DNA from: Pseudomonas sp. BN411
GTDB lineage: Bacteria > Pseudomonadota > Gammaproteobacteria > Pseudomonadales > Pseudomonadaceae
Assembly: GCF_029871235.1 (NCBI RefSeq)
Contig: NZ_SSOM01000086.1
Span: forward strand, 1-64,000
Reading direction: 5' to 3'
Length of the DNA stretch: 64,000 bases
Shown here: positions 1-8,281 of the stretch, one piece after another
Numbering within the stretch: the first letter of the stretch is position 1
Layout: every line of letters begins with the position of its first letter
Position numbers and translations under genes: made by a program
The notes under the pieces: model-generated
What the model saw: the letters and a program-made list of their open reading frames with translations, nothing else
Told to the model about the DNA's origin: nothing
The model's database searches: none

Positions 1-1167
1 GCCAGCCTGGAGCTGCGCAACTTCTACTTCAACCGCGACTTCCGCCAGCACGCCGCCCCGCAGGCCAAGGCCGAGGAATGGGCGCAAGGCTTCCTCCTGC
101 GCTACGAGTCGGGTTTCACCGAAGGCAGCATCGGCGTCGGCCTGGACGCCATCGGCCTGCTCGGCGTGAAGCTGGACTCCAGCCCCGACCGCGCCGGCTC
201 CGGCCTGCTCAAGCGAGATCGCGAAGCGCCCAAACGCGCCCAGGACGAGTACGGTGAGCTGGGCCTGACCGCCAAGCTGCGGGCCTCGAAAAGCACCCTC
301 AAGCTGGGCACCCTGATGCCCAAGCTGCCGGTGCTGCTGGCCAACGACTCGCGCCTGCTGCCGCAGACCTTCGAAGGCGGCCAGCTCAACTCGCTGGAGA
401 TCGACGGCCTGACCGTCGACGCCGGACGCCTCACCCAGGTGAACCAGCGCGATTCCTCCGATTACGAAGACATGAGCATCACCACGGTGGGCGTGAAGAA
501 CATCCGCGCGCGCCAGACCACCAGCGACGCCTTCGACTTCGCCAACCTCAGCTACAAGTGGAACGACGCCCTGACTACCGGCTATGGCTTCAGCCGCCTG
601 GACGACTTCTACCGCCAGCACTACCTGAGCCTGAACCACCTGCTGGCGCTCGGCGACGGCCAGAGCCTGAAGAGCGACCTGCGCTTCGCCCGCTCCACCG
701 ACGAGGGCGGCAGCAATGTCGACAACAAGGCCTTCGGCGCCATGTTCACCTACGGCTTCGGCGGCCATGCCGTCGGCCTGGGCTACCAGCGCATGAGCGG
801 CGACACCGGCTTCGCCTACGTCAACGGCAGCGACGCCTACCTGGTGAACTTCGTGCAGATCAGCGACTTCGCCAACCGCGAAGAACGCTCCTGGCAAGCC
901 CGCTACGACTACAACTTCGCCGCTGTGGGGATTCCGGGGTTGACCTTCATGACCCGCTACCTCAGCGGCGACGACGTGGAACTGGGCGCCGGCCGCGAGG
1001 ACGGCAAGGAGTGGGAACGCGACACCGACATCGCCTATGTGGTGCAGAGCGGCCCCCTGAAGAACCTCGGCCTCAAATGGCGCAACGCGACCGTGCGCAC
1101 CACCAACTTCGGCAACGACCTCGACGAGAACCGCCTGATCCTCAGCTACACCCTGCCGCTCTGGTAA
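1..1167 (+). CDS. OprD-family outer-membrane porin, 5'-truncated
   Basis: The reading frame is open from base 1 and ends at a TAA after the C-terminal residues LSYTLPLW, so the N-terminus and signal peptide lie outside the window. The visible 388 residues carry the OprD pattern: an early LRNFYFNRDF strand, SSPDRAGSGLL, TELKVG-like KSTLKLGTLMP, the block ERSWQARYDYNFAA, then PGLTFMTRYLSGDD, and a terminal aromatic residue for outer-membrane assembly. OprD proteins form 18-strand channels for amino acids, aromatic acids or peptides. The substrate cannot be told from sequence. It resembles the complete porin at 37963-39216, especially in the SSPDR and ERSWQ segments. Confidence 0.9.
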   Translation, partial: ASLELRNFYFNRDFRQHAAPQAKAEEWAQGFLLRYESGFTEGSIGVGLDAIGLLGVKLDSSPDRAGSGLLKRDREAPKRAQDEYGELGLTAKLRASKSTLKLGTLMPKLPVLLANDSRLLPQTFEGGQLNSLEIDGLTVDAGRLTQVNQRDSSDYEDMSITTVGVKNIRARQTTSDAFDFANLSYKWNDALTTGYGFSRLDDFYRQHYLSLNHLLALGDGQSLKSDLRFARSTDEGGSNVDNKAFGAMFTYGFGGHAVGLGYQRMSGDTGFAYVNGSDAYLVNFVQISDFANREERSWQARYDYNFAAVGIPGLTFMTRYLSGDDVELGAGREDGKEWERDTDIAYVVQSGPLKNLGLKWRNATVRTTNFGNDLDENRLILSYTLPLW

Positions 1168-1491
1168 GGGTTCACCGCGGCAGGACGGCGTCCTGCCTGG
1201 CGAATGAATTCGCCCCTACAGGATGTCCGGCTCTACAGAGCGGGCTCCTGTAGGTTGGCGCAGCGCGCAGCGAAGCCCAACACAACGGATTCCCCCCGCC
1301 AGCATTTGTAGGAGCGAGCTCTGCTCGCGAACCTTCCGAGCCGGCCCCTTTCGCGAGCAAGCTCGCTCCTACACAGAAGCTGTGCTGCGTATTTCGATCG
1401 ACCTACGGCATCCGGCAGCACCCACCTACACGTAGGTTGCGGCTGAGCTACGCGAAGCCCAACGAACGCGCGTTCCGGCAGCCGAGCACCA
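1168..1491. repeat. Intergenic repeat cluster between porin and cupin genes
   Basis: This 324-base gap has no gene. It holds a half element with GCGAATGAATTCGCCCCTACA (about 1200-1221), an inverted pair at 1307-1374 that begins TGTAGGAGCGAGC and ends GCTCGCTCCTACA, and two segments related to TAGGTTG...GAAGCCCAAC near 1251-1283 and 1434-1470. They are typical pseudomonad extragenic palindromes lying between convergent genes, where they may also end transcription. Confidence 0.7.
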
Positions 1492-1911
1492 TCACTGCTT
1501 GTAAGGATCCAGAACCGCTTCCTTCGGGCCCTTCAGCATCCACACCACCAGCTTCGCCGGCTTGGATTCGCTGGCGTTACGTGATTGCAGGTGGACGCTG
1601 CCAGCGGGCTCATACCAACTTTCGCCCGCCTTGTAGTGCTTGGCCTCCTCGCCCTTGAGCTGGGAGATCACCTCCCCTTCCTCCACGTAGGCGAACACCG
1701 AACCCGCATGACTGTGAGCCACGGAGCGCTGCCCCGGCGCATAGTCCACGGTCAGCAGGATGGCCTGCTTGCCTGGCGCGTTGAGCAGTTCGTGATCCTG
1801 CAGGATGCTGACTTGCTCCTGGCCCTCGCCCGCTTCGTGCGCATAGGCCAGCGGAAGGTTCAACAGCACCAGGCCGGCGGCCAGGGCGCCCAGAGTTTTC
1901 AGATTGCGCAT
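1492..1911 (-). CDS. Exported cupin-domain protein
   Basis: The 139-residue product starts with a signal peptide (MRNLKTLGALAAGLVLLNLPLAYA, cleavage after AYA likely). A single cupin barrel follows: metal-site motif SVAHSHAGSVFAYVEEGE around residues 62-79, then YEPAGSVHLQSRN for the second cupin motif. It is probably a small periplasmic metal-binding or sensing cupin with no assignable substrate. GAGG lies five bases before the ATG. The stop of the upstream CMD-family gene is only seven bases away, so both form an operon. The function is unknown beyond the fold. Confidence 0.8.
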   Translation of the reverse strand: MRNLKTLGALAAGLVLLNLPLAYAHEAGEGQEQVSILQDHELLNAPGKQAILLTVDYAPGQRSVAHSHAGSVFAYVEEGEVISQLKGEEAKHYKAGESWYEPAGSVHLQSRNASESKPAKLVVWMLKGPKEAVLDPYKQ

Positions 1912-1918
1912 GACGGCC

Positions 1919-2359
1919 TCACTCGCTCGGGATTTTGCGGAAGCCGACTGCCAGCCGATTCCAGGAGTTGATGGTGCTGATGGCCAGGGTCAGGTCCACG
2001 CGCTCGCGCTCGCTGAATTCTTCCGCGAGTTGGGCGTAGTCCTCGTCTGGTGCGTGGGTTTCAGAAAGGCGTGTCAGGGCTTCGGTCCAGGCCAGAGCAG
2101 CTCGCTCGCGCGGGGTAAAGAAGGGGCTCTCGCGCCAGACGGCCACCGCGTAAAGACGGCGTTCGGTTTCGCCGCGCTTGCGGGCGTCCGTGCTGTGCAG
2201 GTCAACGCAGAAGGCGCAGCCGTTGAGCTGCGATGCACGCAGCTTCACCAGCTCCAGCAGCGGCTTCTCCAGCGGCAATTTGCTCACCGCAGCATCCAGG
2301 GCGAGCATCGCCTTGAGGGCATCGGGAGAGGCGGCGTAGAAATCCAGGCGTGGGGTCAT
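1919..2359 (-). CDS. Carboxymuconolactone decarboxylase / AhpD-type protein
   Basis: The 146-residue protein has the AhpD-like core KLRASQLNGCAFCVDLH with the redox CxxC pair and following His at about residues 60-67, then the ERAALAWTEALTRL helix. Members of this group reduce peroxides or act as gamma-carboxymuconolactone decarboxylases. The CxxC-x-x-x-H form and the lack of any pca genes nearby favour a stress-related alkylhydroperoxidase-type protein. The start is supported by GAGGA upstream. It is the first gene of a two-gene minus-strand unit with the exported cupin. Confidence 0.85.
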   Translation of the reverse strand: MTPRLDFYAASPDALKAMLALDAAVSKLPLEKPLLELVKLRASQLNGCAFCVDLHSTDARKRGETERRLYAVAVWRESPFFTPRERAALAWTEALTRLSETHAPDEDYAQLAEEFSERERVDLTLAISTINSWNRLAVGFRKIPSE

Positions 2360-2482
2360 CGGGGCATCCTCGGGGTGGGAAGGGATGCCTTCAAACTACC
2401 GCTGGCGGGGTCTTTGACCTACGGCCAATTGGCCTGAATACCGGGTGACCAATCACAATAAATCAGGCGGTCGCAGATCATC

Positions 2483-2580
2483 TGTAGGGGCGAATTCATT
2501 CGCCAACCGGACCGAAGGTTCGGCGCTTGGACTTGGCCGTGGCAGCTGCGCGGCCATTGGCGATTGAAATCGCCCCTACA
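2483..2580. repeat. REP pair (EcoRI-like core)
   Basis: The element opens TGTAGGGGCGAATTCATTCGC and closes GCGATTGAAATCGCCCCTACA, with a GGACCGAAGGTTC stem inside. It forms an imperfect inverted repeat of about 98 bases just downstream of the pcs stop. Copies of this family recur near 27.2, 27.3, 39.3, 40.3, 45.1-45.4 and 63.4 kb. Confidence 0.8.
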
Positions 2581-2588
2581 CAACACGG

Positions 2589-3311
2589 TCACGCCTTGAG
2601 CTTGTGGGTCCAGTCCAACAGGCTGCGCCAGAGGCAGATGCCGACGAAGTAGGCCGAGGCCAGCCACCAGATGCCCAGCACCAGGGATTTGTAGAACGGG
2701 TGCTGGAGGATGAGGAGCATGCTGCTGATCATCCACACGAAGGTGACCACGATGTTCAGCGGCATCAGCTTGCGCACCCGGAACGGGTGAAGGAACTTCA
2801 GCTTGGTCAGGGTCAGCGCGGCAAGGACGCAGATCAGCAGCAGGCTCACCACCGCCGGCGGGTCGATGATCCAGACGTACAGCGCCACCACGTTCCAGGC
2901 TGCGGGGAAGCCGACGAAATAGTTGTCGCTGCTCTTCATGTTCAGGTTGCAGAAACAGAACAGCGACGACACCAGGATCAGGCTCACCGCCACCAGCGCC
3001 GTGTGGTCCGGCAGGTCGATGTAGCGGTAGATGAAGATCGCCGGGATGAACACATAGGTGAGGTAGTCGATCACCAGGTCCAGCGTGGAGCCGTCGAAGT
3101 TCGGCAGCATGGTGCTGGTCTGCACGCGGCGCGCGAGCGTGCCATCGAGGCCGTCGACCAGCAGGGCCGCACCGAGCCAGAGCAGGCAGTCGCGGGGTTG
3201 GTTGTCGAATAGGGCGAGAATGGCCATCAGGGCCAGCACGACGCCGGTGGCGGTGACACCGTGAGCGGACCAGGCCTTGGCTTTGTTGACGGCAGTGATG
3301 TTGGTGGACAC
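2589..3311 (-). CDS. pcs: Phosphatidylcholine synthase
   Basis: The product condenses CDP-diacylglycerol with choline to give phosphatidylcholine in the inner membrane. The 240 residues hold the CDP-alcohol phosphotransferase signature, with D56-G57, A60-R61, G74, D78 and D82 in the order DG-x2-AR-x12-G-x3-D-x3-D, and about eight hydrophobic helices. Length and segments such as FDGSTLDLVIDYLTYVF match bacterial Pcs. The start is a GTG (3309-3311) giving MSTNITAVNK, with a weak ribosome site. The gene stands alone, and a REP pair lies just beyond its stop. Phosphatidylcholine is common in bacteria that live with eukaryotic hosts. Confidence 0.9.
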   Translation of the reverse strand: MSTNITAVNKAKAWSAHGVTATGVVLALMAILALFDNQPRDCLLWLGAALLVDGLDGTLARRVQTSTMLPNFDGSTLDLVIDYLTYVFIPAIFIYRYIDLPDHTALVAVSLILVSSLFCFCNLNMKSSDNYFVGFPAAWNVVALYVWIIDPPAVVSLLLICVLAALTLTKLKFLHPFRVRKLMPLNIVVTFVWMISSMLLILQHPFYKSLVLGIWWLASAYFVGICLWRSLLDWTHKLKA

Positions 3312-3574
3312 GAGGCAGCTCTGCTCAGAATGGTGGGTTACAGAATCGATAGACCGCGATTATGCGTCAGCTGCTTCAGGGCCTTCAGACTTTTGTGAAT
3401 CCGGCCATGTCGCTTTCAGACATCTTCACCTTGCATATTCGAGCCTAGGTCATCCGCGCCGGACGGCAACGTCCAACACCGCACGATCATCGGGAAATAG
3501 CGCCTATCGGCACGGGCTTGCAGCCAGGCGCGCAAGGTTGCACCCTTGCGCCCTTTCCGCCGCGAACCACCTTC

Positions 3575-3787
3575 ATGAGCGCCCCGTCCGATCCCACCCG
3601 CTGCCCGCTTTGCGGCCAGAGCAACCAGTGCACCCAGGCCGATCCCACACGCGCCGGGCAGGCATGCTGGTGCTTCACGGCAAAGATCGATCCCGCTGCG
3701 CTCGAACGCATTCCTGCGCAAGACATTGACCGCGCCTGCCTGTGCCCCCGCTGCGCACAGGCGCTGCCACCCGATGCACCAAGCTGA
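3575..3787 (+). CDS. Cysteine-rich CWC family protein
   Basis: This short 70-residue protein has the pattern CPLCGQSNQC, ACWCF (the CWC core) and LCPRCAQ, eight cysteines in all, and probably binds zinc. The ATG at 3575 is preferred over an upstream in-frame start at 3518 because family members begin just before the first CPxC. Its TGA overlaps the ATG of rsuA in a TGATG arrangement, so translation is coupled. No biochemical role is established. Confidence 0.75.
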   Translation: MSAPSDPTRCPLCGQSNQCTQADPTRAGQACWCFTAKIDPAALERIPAQDIDRACLCPRCAQALPPDAPS

Positions 3788-4479
3788 TGCGCCTTGATCG
3801 ATTTTTGAGCAATCTCGCCGAGTTCAACCGCCTCGACGCTCGCCTGCTGCTGGCCGCCGGTCGGATTCGGGTCGATGGTCATCCGGTCAGCGACGGTCGC
3901 ATCGACATCCGCGAGTTCAATCGCGTGGAACTCGACGAACGCGTGCTCCAACCCGGCAAGCCCGCGCGCTATTTCATGCTCTACAAGCCCTCCGGTCACG
4001 TCAGCGCCACCGAGCACCCGGAGCATCCCACCGTGCTCGACCTGCTCGACGAGCCCGACAAGCACGAACTGCATCTGGGCGGGCGACTGGACCTCACCAC
4101 CAGCGGCCTGCTGCTGATCACCAACGACGGGCACTGGTCACGCCGGCTCACCCTGCCCGGCAGCAAGCAGCCCAAGGTCTACTACGTGGAAACCGAGCAG
4201 CCCATCGAAGCCGAGTACATCGAGACCTTCGCCCAGGGGCTGTACTTCGCCTTCGAGGACCTCACCACCCTCCCCGCCCAGCTGGAAATCCTCGACACCC
4301 GCGCCGCCCGTCTGACCCTGCACGAGGGTCGTTATCACCAGGTGAAGCGCATGTTCGGCCACTTCCGCAACCGCGTCGTGCGCCTGCATCGGGAGAGTGT
4401 CGGCCCGCTGCAACTGGACCCATACATGCAGCCGGGCGACTACCGGTCGCTCACTGCTGAAGAAGTGGCCTGCTTTTAG
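3787..4479 (+). CDS. rsuA: 16S rRNA pseudouridine(516) synthase
   Basis: RsuA converts U516 of 16S rRNA to pseudouridine. The 230 residues have an N-terminal S4-like domain (MRLDRFLSNLAEFNR, residues 1-60) and a catalytic domain with GRLDLTTSGLLL, whose Asp102 falls exactly where the catalytic aspartate lies in E. coli RsuA. The C-terminal block HEGRYHQVKRMF is the family's RNA-facing motif. An upstream start at 3742 would run into the preceding gene and adds residues unlike the S4 domain. The ATG at 3787 is coupled to the CWC gene stop. Confidence 0.93.
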   Translation: MRLDRFLSNLAEFNRLDARLLLAAGRIRVDGHPVSDGRIDIREFNRVELDERVLQPGKPARYFMLYKPSGHVSATEHPEHPTVLDLLDEPDKHELHLGGRLDLTTSGLLLITNDGHWSRRLTLPGSKQPKVYYVETEQPIEAEYIETFAQGLYFAFEDLTTLPAQLEILDTRAARLTLHEGRYHQVKRMFGHFRNRVVRLHRESVGPLQLDPYMQPGDYRSLTAEEVACF

Positions 4480-4552
4480 CTAGAAACATTCCGAGTCACA
4501 TCGGGATCGAATAAACCGACGAACTGCAAGAATTTTTCCTTTCAATGAGCTT

Positions 4553-4729
4553 GCAGGGGTAAAGAGGCCCTGCTTAAATCGAACCCAAGGTCAGAGCGTG
4601 ACCAAAGAGTCACGACGACCGTCTAAGCGTTCCCTGCGGCATCCTGTGCTCTGCACTCGTAGGTTCCCTGCCTGGTTAGAAGACCCCGTCCGGTGCTTGA
4701 AAAAGCGCCGGAACCCGCCGTCTTTTTTC
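4553..4729 (+). ncRNA. Candidate structured RNA or attenuating leader upstream of phaG
   Basis: The 398 bases between rsuA and phaG hold no ORF but three clean hairpins: GCAGGG/CCCTGC at 4553-4573; a two-part stem GGTC-GTGAC/GTCAC-GACC at 4589-4620; and a nine-pair stem with GAAA loop at 4690-4711, enclosed by AGAC/GTCT and followed by a run of six T at 4723-4728. The last reads as a rho-independent terminator. The segment could be a small RNA or a leader that stops transcription before phaG. An A/T-rich stretch at 4740-4775 after the T run could carry a second promoter. This is sequence inspection only; no known RNA family was recognised. Confidence 0.4.
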
Positions 4730-4877
4730 GACCTAACCGCTTGAAATATAAAGAATTTTAAAAATTTCCGTCTGACATTCGATTGTCATCGAAAGACGTT
4801 TTCCTACTGCCAAGACTTAGAGCGGGCCAAGCCGTTGAGAGGGCCCGCATGACCCATCTGCGCCAGGAGGAAACGAC

Positions 4878-5759
4878 ATGAGGCCGGAAACCGCCATCGT
4901 CGAGATTCACAGCCAGTACAAGGTTTACACGGAGTTCTATGGCAACCCGGAAGCCAAGGAGACCATCATTCTGGTCAACGGCTCCTTGTCGACGACTGCC
5001 TCGTTCGCGCAGACAGTGAAATACCTGCAACCGCACTTCAACGTGGTGCTCTTCGACGAGCCCTATGCCGGCCACTCCAAGCCGCATAACGACAACACCC
5101 GCTTCATCAGCAAGGAGACCGAGGCCGACATCCTCCTCCACCTGATCGAGCACTTCCGGGTGGATTACCTGATGTCCTTCTCCTGGGGCAGCGTTTCCGC
5201 CCTGCTCGCCCTGGCCCAGTGCCCGGCGCGCATCAAGAAGGCCATCGTTACCTCCTTCTCGCCCATCCTCAACGAGCCGATGATGGACTACCTCAGCCGT
5301 GGCCTGGATTGCCTGTCCGCCATCGACCGGGATGGAGTCGGCAACCTGGTGAACGGCACCATCGGCAAGCACCTGCCGAGCCTCTACCAACGCTTCAACC
5401 ACAAGCACTGCAGCAATCTGGATGAGCACGAGTACCTGCAGATGCACTTCCATGTCCGTCAGGTGATGAACATGGATTCGCGCTGCTACGTGGATTGCCT
5501 GGCCAATGTCGATATCCCGCTGCTGTTCATCAACGGCGACCGCGACGAGTACACCTCCGCCGAGGATGCCCGCCACTTCGCCAAGCACGTGCGCGATTGC
5601 CATTTCGCCACCATCGACAACGCCGGTCACTTCGTCGACGTCGAACACAAGGCAGGCTGGCTGCAAACCCAGCAGGCGATGCTGGGCTTCCTCAAGTCCA
5701 AGGCCACCAAGGGCATGGCTCGCCCACAGGTTGCCGACTACCAGGCCGTTGCCGTTTGA
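4878..5759 (+). CDS. phaG: 3-hydroxyacyl-ACP to CoA transacylase/thioesterase PhaG
   Basis: PhaG draws (R)-3-hydroxyacyl groups from fatty-acid synthesis toward medium-chain polyhydroxyalkanoate. The 293-residue alpha/beta hydrolase begins MRPETAIVEI and keeps blocks seen in P. putida PhaG, such as NGSLSTTASFAQTV and SKPHN. The nucleophile lies in SFSWG (Ser102), the PhaG-specific HX4D pair is His177/Asp182, and Asp223 plus His251 complete the triad. The close relative RhlA is the main alternative, but the N-terminus and the SFSPxxNEPM segment favour PhaG. AGGAGG sits eight bases before the ATG. The structured leader upstream may regulate it. Confidence 0.9.
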   Translation: MRPETAIVEIHSQYKVYTEFYGNPEAKETIILVNGSLSTTASFAQTVKYLQPHFNVVLFDEPYAGHSKPHNDNTRFISKETEADILLHLIEHFRVDYLMSFSWGSVSALLALAQCPARIKKAIVTSFSPILNEPMMDYLSRGLDCLSAIDRDGVGNLVNGTIGKHLPSLYQRFNHKHCSNLDEHEYLQMHFHVRQVMNMDSRCYVDCLANVDIPLLFINGDRDEYTSAEDARHFAKHVRDCHFATIDNAGHFVDVEHKAGWLQTQQAMLGFLKSKATKGMARPQVADYQAVAV

Positions 5760-5856
5760 ACGCGTGGCCGCCCGGGCAGGTGCAAGTATTTTCAGTAACT
5801 TGTGGCTGTCCCGGGCTTCACCTCGCCCGCGCCTTCTGGTAAAAATGGCACCCTTC

Positions 5857-5930
5857 GCGGGCGTCGTATAATGGCATTACCTGAGCTTCCCAAGCTCATG
5901 ACGAGGGTTCGATTCCCTTCGCCCGCTCCA
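5857..5930 (+). tRNA. tRNA-Gly (CCC)
   Basis: The 74-base gene folds as a tRNA. Acceptor GCGGGCG pairs with CGCCCGC, the anticodon loop is TTCCCAA giving CCC, the T-loop is GGTTCGATTCC, and CCA is encoded at 5928-5930. A TAAAAA-like -10 lies just upstream. tRNA-Gly genes are common island insertion sites in Pseudomonas, and degraded ORF fragments follow, but no integrase or second copy of the 3' end was found. Confidence 0.95.
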
Positions 5931-5945
5931 AAATCCCCTGACTAA

Positions 5946-5968
5946 GCCCCTGATTTATGGGGTTTTTT
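5946..5968 (+). terminator. Terminator of tRNA-Gly
   Basis: A short CCCC/GGGG stem with an eight-base loop is followed by six T, 16 bases after the tRNA CCA end. Confidence 0.75.
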
Positions 5969-6011
5969 CGTTTCTGGGCTCTGGCAGTGTCGATGAAGTG
6001 TCGAAATCTGC

Positions 6012-6146
6012 CTATCTGCTTCTCACGCGTGGATACCGCTCAAGAAAGCTGATCGCCCACAAAAGCGCCCAGCATTCCGCAAGCACGATGAAGCCTCCCC
6101 AGAGAAACGTCGCGACTTTGCCGAAGTGGAACTTCCGGGTTTGCCG
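6012..6146 (-). pseudogene. Start-less membrane-protein fragment
   Basis: Between two stops on the minus strand lies an open stretch that encodes KFHFGKVATFLWGG, a strongly hydrophobic helix (FIVLAECWALLWAISFL) and a basic tail ERYPRVRSR. It has no ATG, GTG or TTG near its front. It looks like the remains of a one-helix membrane protein whose 5' end is gone, lying directly beyond another damaged ORF. Low certainty. Confidence 0.3.
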
Positions 6147-6168
6147 TCAGGTGCGAGTTTTCTTCTGC

Positions 6169-6395
6169 TCAGGTGATCGATGTCTTCATAGGCAGTTTGT
6201 CGACCGACTTAATCTGCTGGTCGTAGTCAACTGGCTCGTCCAGGCGGATGCTAGAGCGGGCATGCCTGTTTTCCTTTCTGATCCGCCACCGGTCGGCGTC
6301 TTGCTCAACTCCATAAGCGTCAGAGGGCCTTGCTGGCCAAACTGCCGACAGGTGTAACGCAAGTTGCCCCGCTGCGGCGGCGGTTCCTCGGTCAC
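6169..6395 (-). pseudogene. Frameshifted small gene remnant
   Basis: A GTG at 6395 opens MTEEPPPQRGNLRYTCRQFG and continues to LMELSK. Near 6300 the protein-like reading moves by one base into DADRWRIRKENRHARSS, then SIRLDEPVDYDQQIKSV, ending KTSIT and TGA at 6169. Both halves look like real polar protein sequence while the alternative frames do not, which suggests a one-base deletion in a gene of about 75 codons. The family was not recognised. With the fragment at 6012-6146 it points to a decayed insertion next to the tRNA. Confidence 0.35.
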
Positions 6396-6415
6396 GAGCT
6401 AATGGAGCTTACGCA

Positions 6416-7153
6416 ATGTCGGTAATCGAACCACTGTTGCTAAGCACCGTGCGCATTTGCACCTATGCAGGGTCGCGCGTGCTGACCAATGCCAGCGGCT
6501 TCTTTTTCACGCGGGACGAGCGCCTGTTCCTGGTCACCAGCCGGCATGTGGTGCTGGATGCGTCGAGCCGACATTTCCCTGACCGCCTCGAAATCGAGCT
6601 GCACACCGATCGGCATAATATGGCGCGTTCCTGCAGCTTCTCCGTGCCGCTGTATCGTGACGGCAAGAGCCTGTGGCGCCAGGGGCAGGATACGGCAGGT
6701 GGTATCGATGTCGCGCTGATCGAGATGGAGCGTGCGGCGTTGCCGAGCGAGATGGTTTACCACGCTTTCACACCGGGGCACCTGCAGTCTCCCAGCGACC
6801 TGATCGAGGTCGGCACTGCCCTGTTGGTGGTGGGATTTCCCTTGGGATTCCACGACAGCCTGCATCACATGCCGGTGGTACGGCATGCCATTGTTGCCTC
6901 TTCGTTCGGCCTACGTTTCCAGGGGCAGGGCTATTTCCTCACCGACGCACGCACCCACCGTGGCACAAGCGGGGCACCGGTGGTGATGCGGATGATGGAT
7001 GATTGCAGGAGCTCGGAGGATCTGCCCTGGATCTTGCTCGGCATTCATTCGGCGCGCCTCGATCTGGGCAGCCGCGACCTGGTACAGGACGAAGCGCTTG
7101 GGCTCAACTGTACCTGGTATGCCGATATCCTGATGACCCTGAGTGCAAACTGA
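6416..7153 (+). CDS. Trypsin-like serine protease (S1-type fold)
   Basis: The 245-residue protein shows a complete triad: His44 in LVTSRHVV, Asp98 in GGIDVALIE and Ser185 in HRGTSGAPV. It has no signal peptide and no PDZ domain, so it is likely a cytoplasmic single-domain protease unlike DegP. GGAG lies eight bases before the ATG. The gene follows the decayed tRNA-Gly flank and is less GC-rich than its surroundings. Stand-alone proteases of this kind occur in accessory islands, sometimes linked to effector modules; no partner is obvious here. Substrate unknown. Confidence 0.75.
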   Translation: MSVIEPLLLSTVRICTYAGSRVLTNASGFFFTRDERLFLVTSRHVVLDASSRHFPDRLEIELHTDRHNMARSCSFSVPLYRDGKSLWRQGQDTAGGIDVALIEMERAALPSEMVYHAFTPGHLQSPSDLIEVGTALLVVGFPLGFHDSLHHMPVVRHAIVASSFGLRFQGQGYFLTDARTHRGTSGAPVVMRMMDDCRSSEDLPWILLGIHSARLDLGSRDLVQDEALGLNCTWYADILMTLSAN

Positions 7154-7407
7154 CGGATGCGACAGTTGTAATCGGGGCAGCAGGGCGAGAAAGAGATCAT
7201 TTGACGTGGAGGCCTCTGACGATGGGCAGGCAGGACTCCCTCGCTTTCGCGCAGGCCGCAGGCTGCGCTCAGCCCTCGATCGCCAGTGCATTCTGGTTTT
7301 AACTTTGCTGAGCTAGGGCTGCAGTCAGTGCGGCCTTGTCTGACATGCTTCCCCCCTTGGGCCTGATCCTGAGGTTGAAGCCGTGCGCGGCACCTCGGCC
7401 CTCAAGA

Positions 7408-7653
7408 TCAGCACTCCGGGGAGCTGAAGATAGGCGTGCCGTTCTGGTCGATGCGCAAAATCTTACTCAGCGCGTGCTCGGCAGCGGATGCCGCATCGGA
7501 CAGCAATTTGAAACACGCCTGGTCGCATACCAGGTGATAGATGGGTTCGGATGTCAGTCCGTGTTTTCTAATCGCAACGAATGCAAGCACACGACCGCCG
7601 CTCACTTCGGCTGTGCTCCAAGCCACATAGCCTGGAAATTCTCGCCTTTTCAT
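7408..7653 (-). CDS. Small hypothetical protein, paralogue A
   Basis: The 81-residue protein begins MKRREFPGYVAW and ends GTPIFSSPEC. It is clearly a relative of the next minus-strand gene (7873-8130): both share RREFP/RRDFP, a VLAFVA block, a central SEP/DEP then H-x-V, ALSKxLxID and PxFSSxEC. An ATG 13 codons upstream (7692) is possible, but the paralogue supports 7653. Family and role are not recognised. Confidence 0.6.
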   Translation of the reverse strand: MKRREFPGYVAWSTAEVSGGRVLAFVAIRKHGLTSEPIYHLVCDQACFKLLSDAASAAEHALSKILRIDQNGTPIFSSPEC

Positions 7654-7872
7654 GACGTTCTCAATTATTGGGGAGTGAGATTTCACTATCACCCTGATGC
7701 GCCTGAATAGCTCCCTCTAATTTAGATAACGGACCAAGGGGAGATGTCCGTAAATAAAAGGCCCGTTCGGTAGCGCGTTGGGGGGGAGGGATGGCGATCA
7801 GTATTCTCGGTATCGGCTGGCAACGCGGACCAGGCAGTGCCTGATCTCACGCCCGAGGGCTCGCCACGGGCA

Positions 7873-8130
7873 TCATCCTGGCGCCCAGCATTCCACTGAG
7901 CTGAACACCGGCTGATCTTGCTCGTCGATGTGGAGCAGTTTGCTCAATGCCACCTTGGCCGCTTCAAGTGCATCGCACTGACGCGCAAAGTACGTACAGC
8001 CGTAGACCTGGTGAAAGCGGGGTTCGTCCTCACTGCCGTGAGGCTGGACGGCGACGAAGGCCAGCACGTGGTCTCCGTTGATGCGGGTTTCGGTCCAGGC
8101 GGAATGTTCGGGGAAATCGCGCCTATTCAT
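7873..8130 (-). CDS. Small hypothetical protein, paralogue B
   Basis: The 85-residue protein starts MNRRDFPEHSAW behind a strong GGAGGG site and ends PVFSSVECWAPG. It parallels the gene at 7408-7653 along its whole length, so the two arose by tandem duplication with 219 bases between them. Conserved Phe-Pro, Trp, His and a terminal Cys suggest a folded domain. No family is recognised. It lies downstream, on the same strand, of the cold-shock gene. Confidence 0.65.
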   Translation of the reverse strand: MNRRDFPEHSAWTETRINGDHVLAFVAVQPHGSEDEPRFHQVYGCTYFARQCDALEAAKVALSKLLHIDEQDQPVFSSVECWAPG

Positions 8131-8240
8131 TGTCAGCCCTCCTCTGGAGGGTTGGATAGATTCCCACTATTCGCCCTATGAGATCGAATAGCTCTCAGTA
8201 ATTTCGATATCGGATGAAAGGTGTAAAACGCCGGAAACAA

Positions 8241-8266
8241 AAAAGCCCCGACGGCACGGGGCTTTT
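8241..8266 (-). terminator. Terminator of cold-shock gene
   Basis: The sequence AAAAGCCCCG...CGGGGCTTTT is a near-perfect stem with T runs on both strands, 15 bases past the csp stop. Confidence 0.85.
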
Positions 8267-8281
8267 CTTTATGCGGAACTG

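Noticed and set aside
4878..5759. rhlA of rhamnolipid synthesis
   Set aside because: The N-terminus MRPETAIVEI and H177/D182 spacing fit PhaG, and no rhlB or rhlR/I genes follow.
5998..6357. 119-codon plus-strand frame after tRNA-Gly
   Set aside because: It starts at GTG without a ribosome site, and the opposite strand holds more protein-like fragments.
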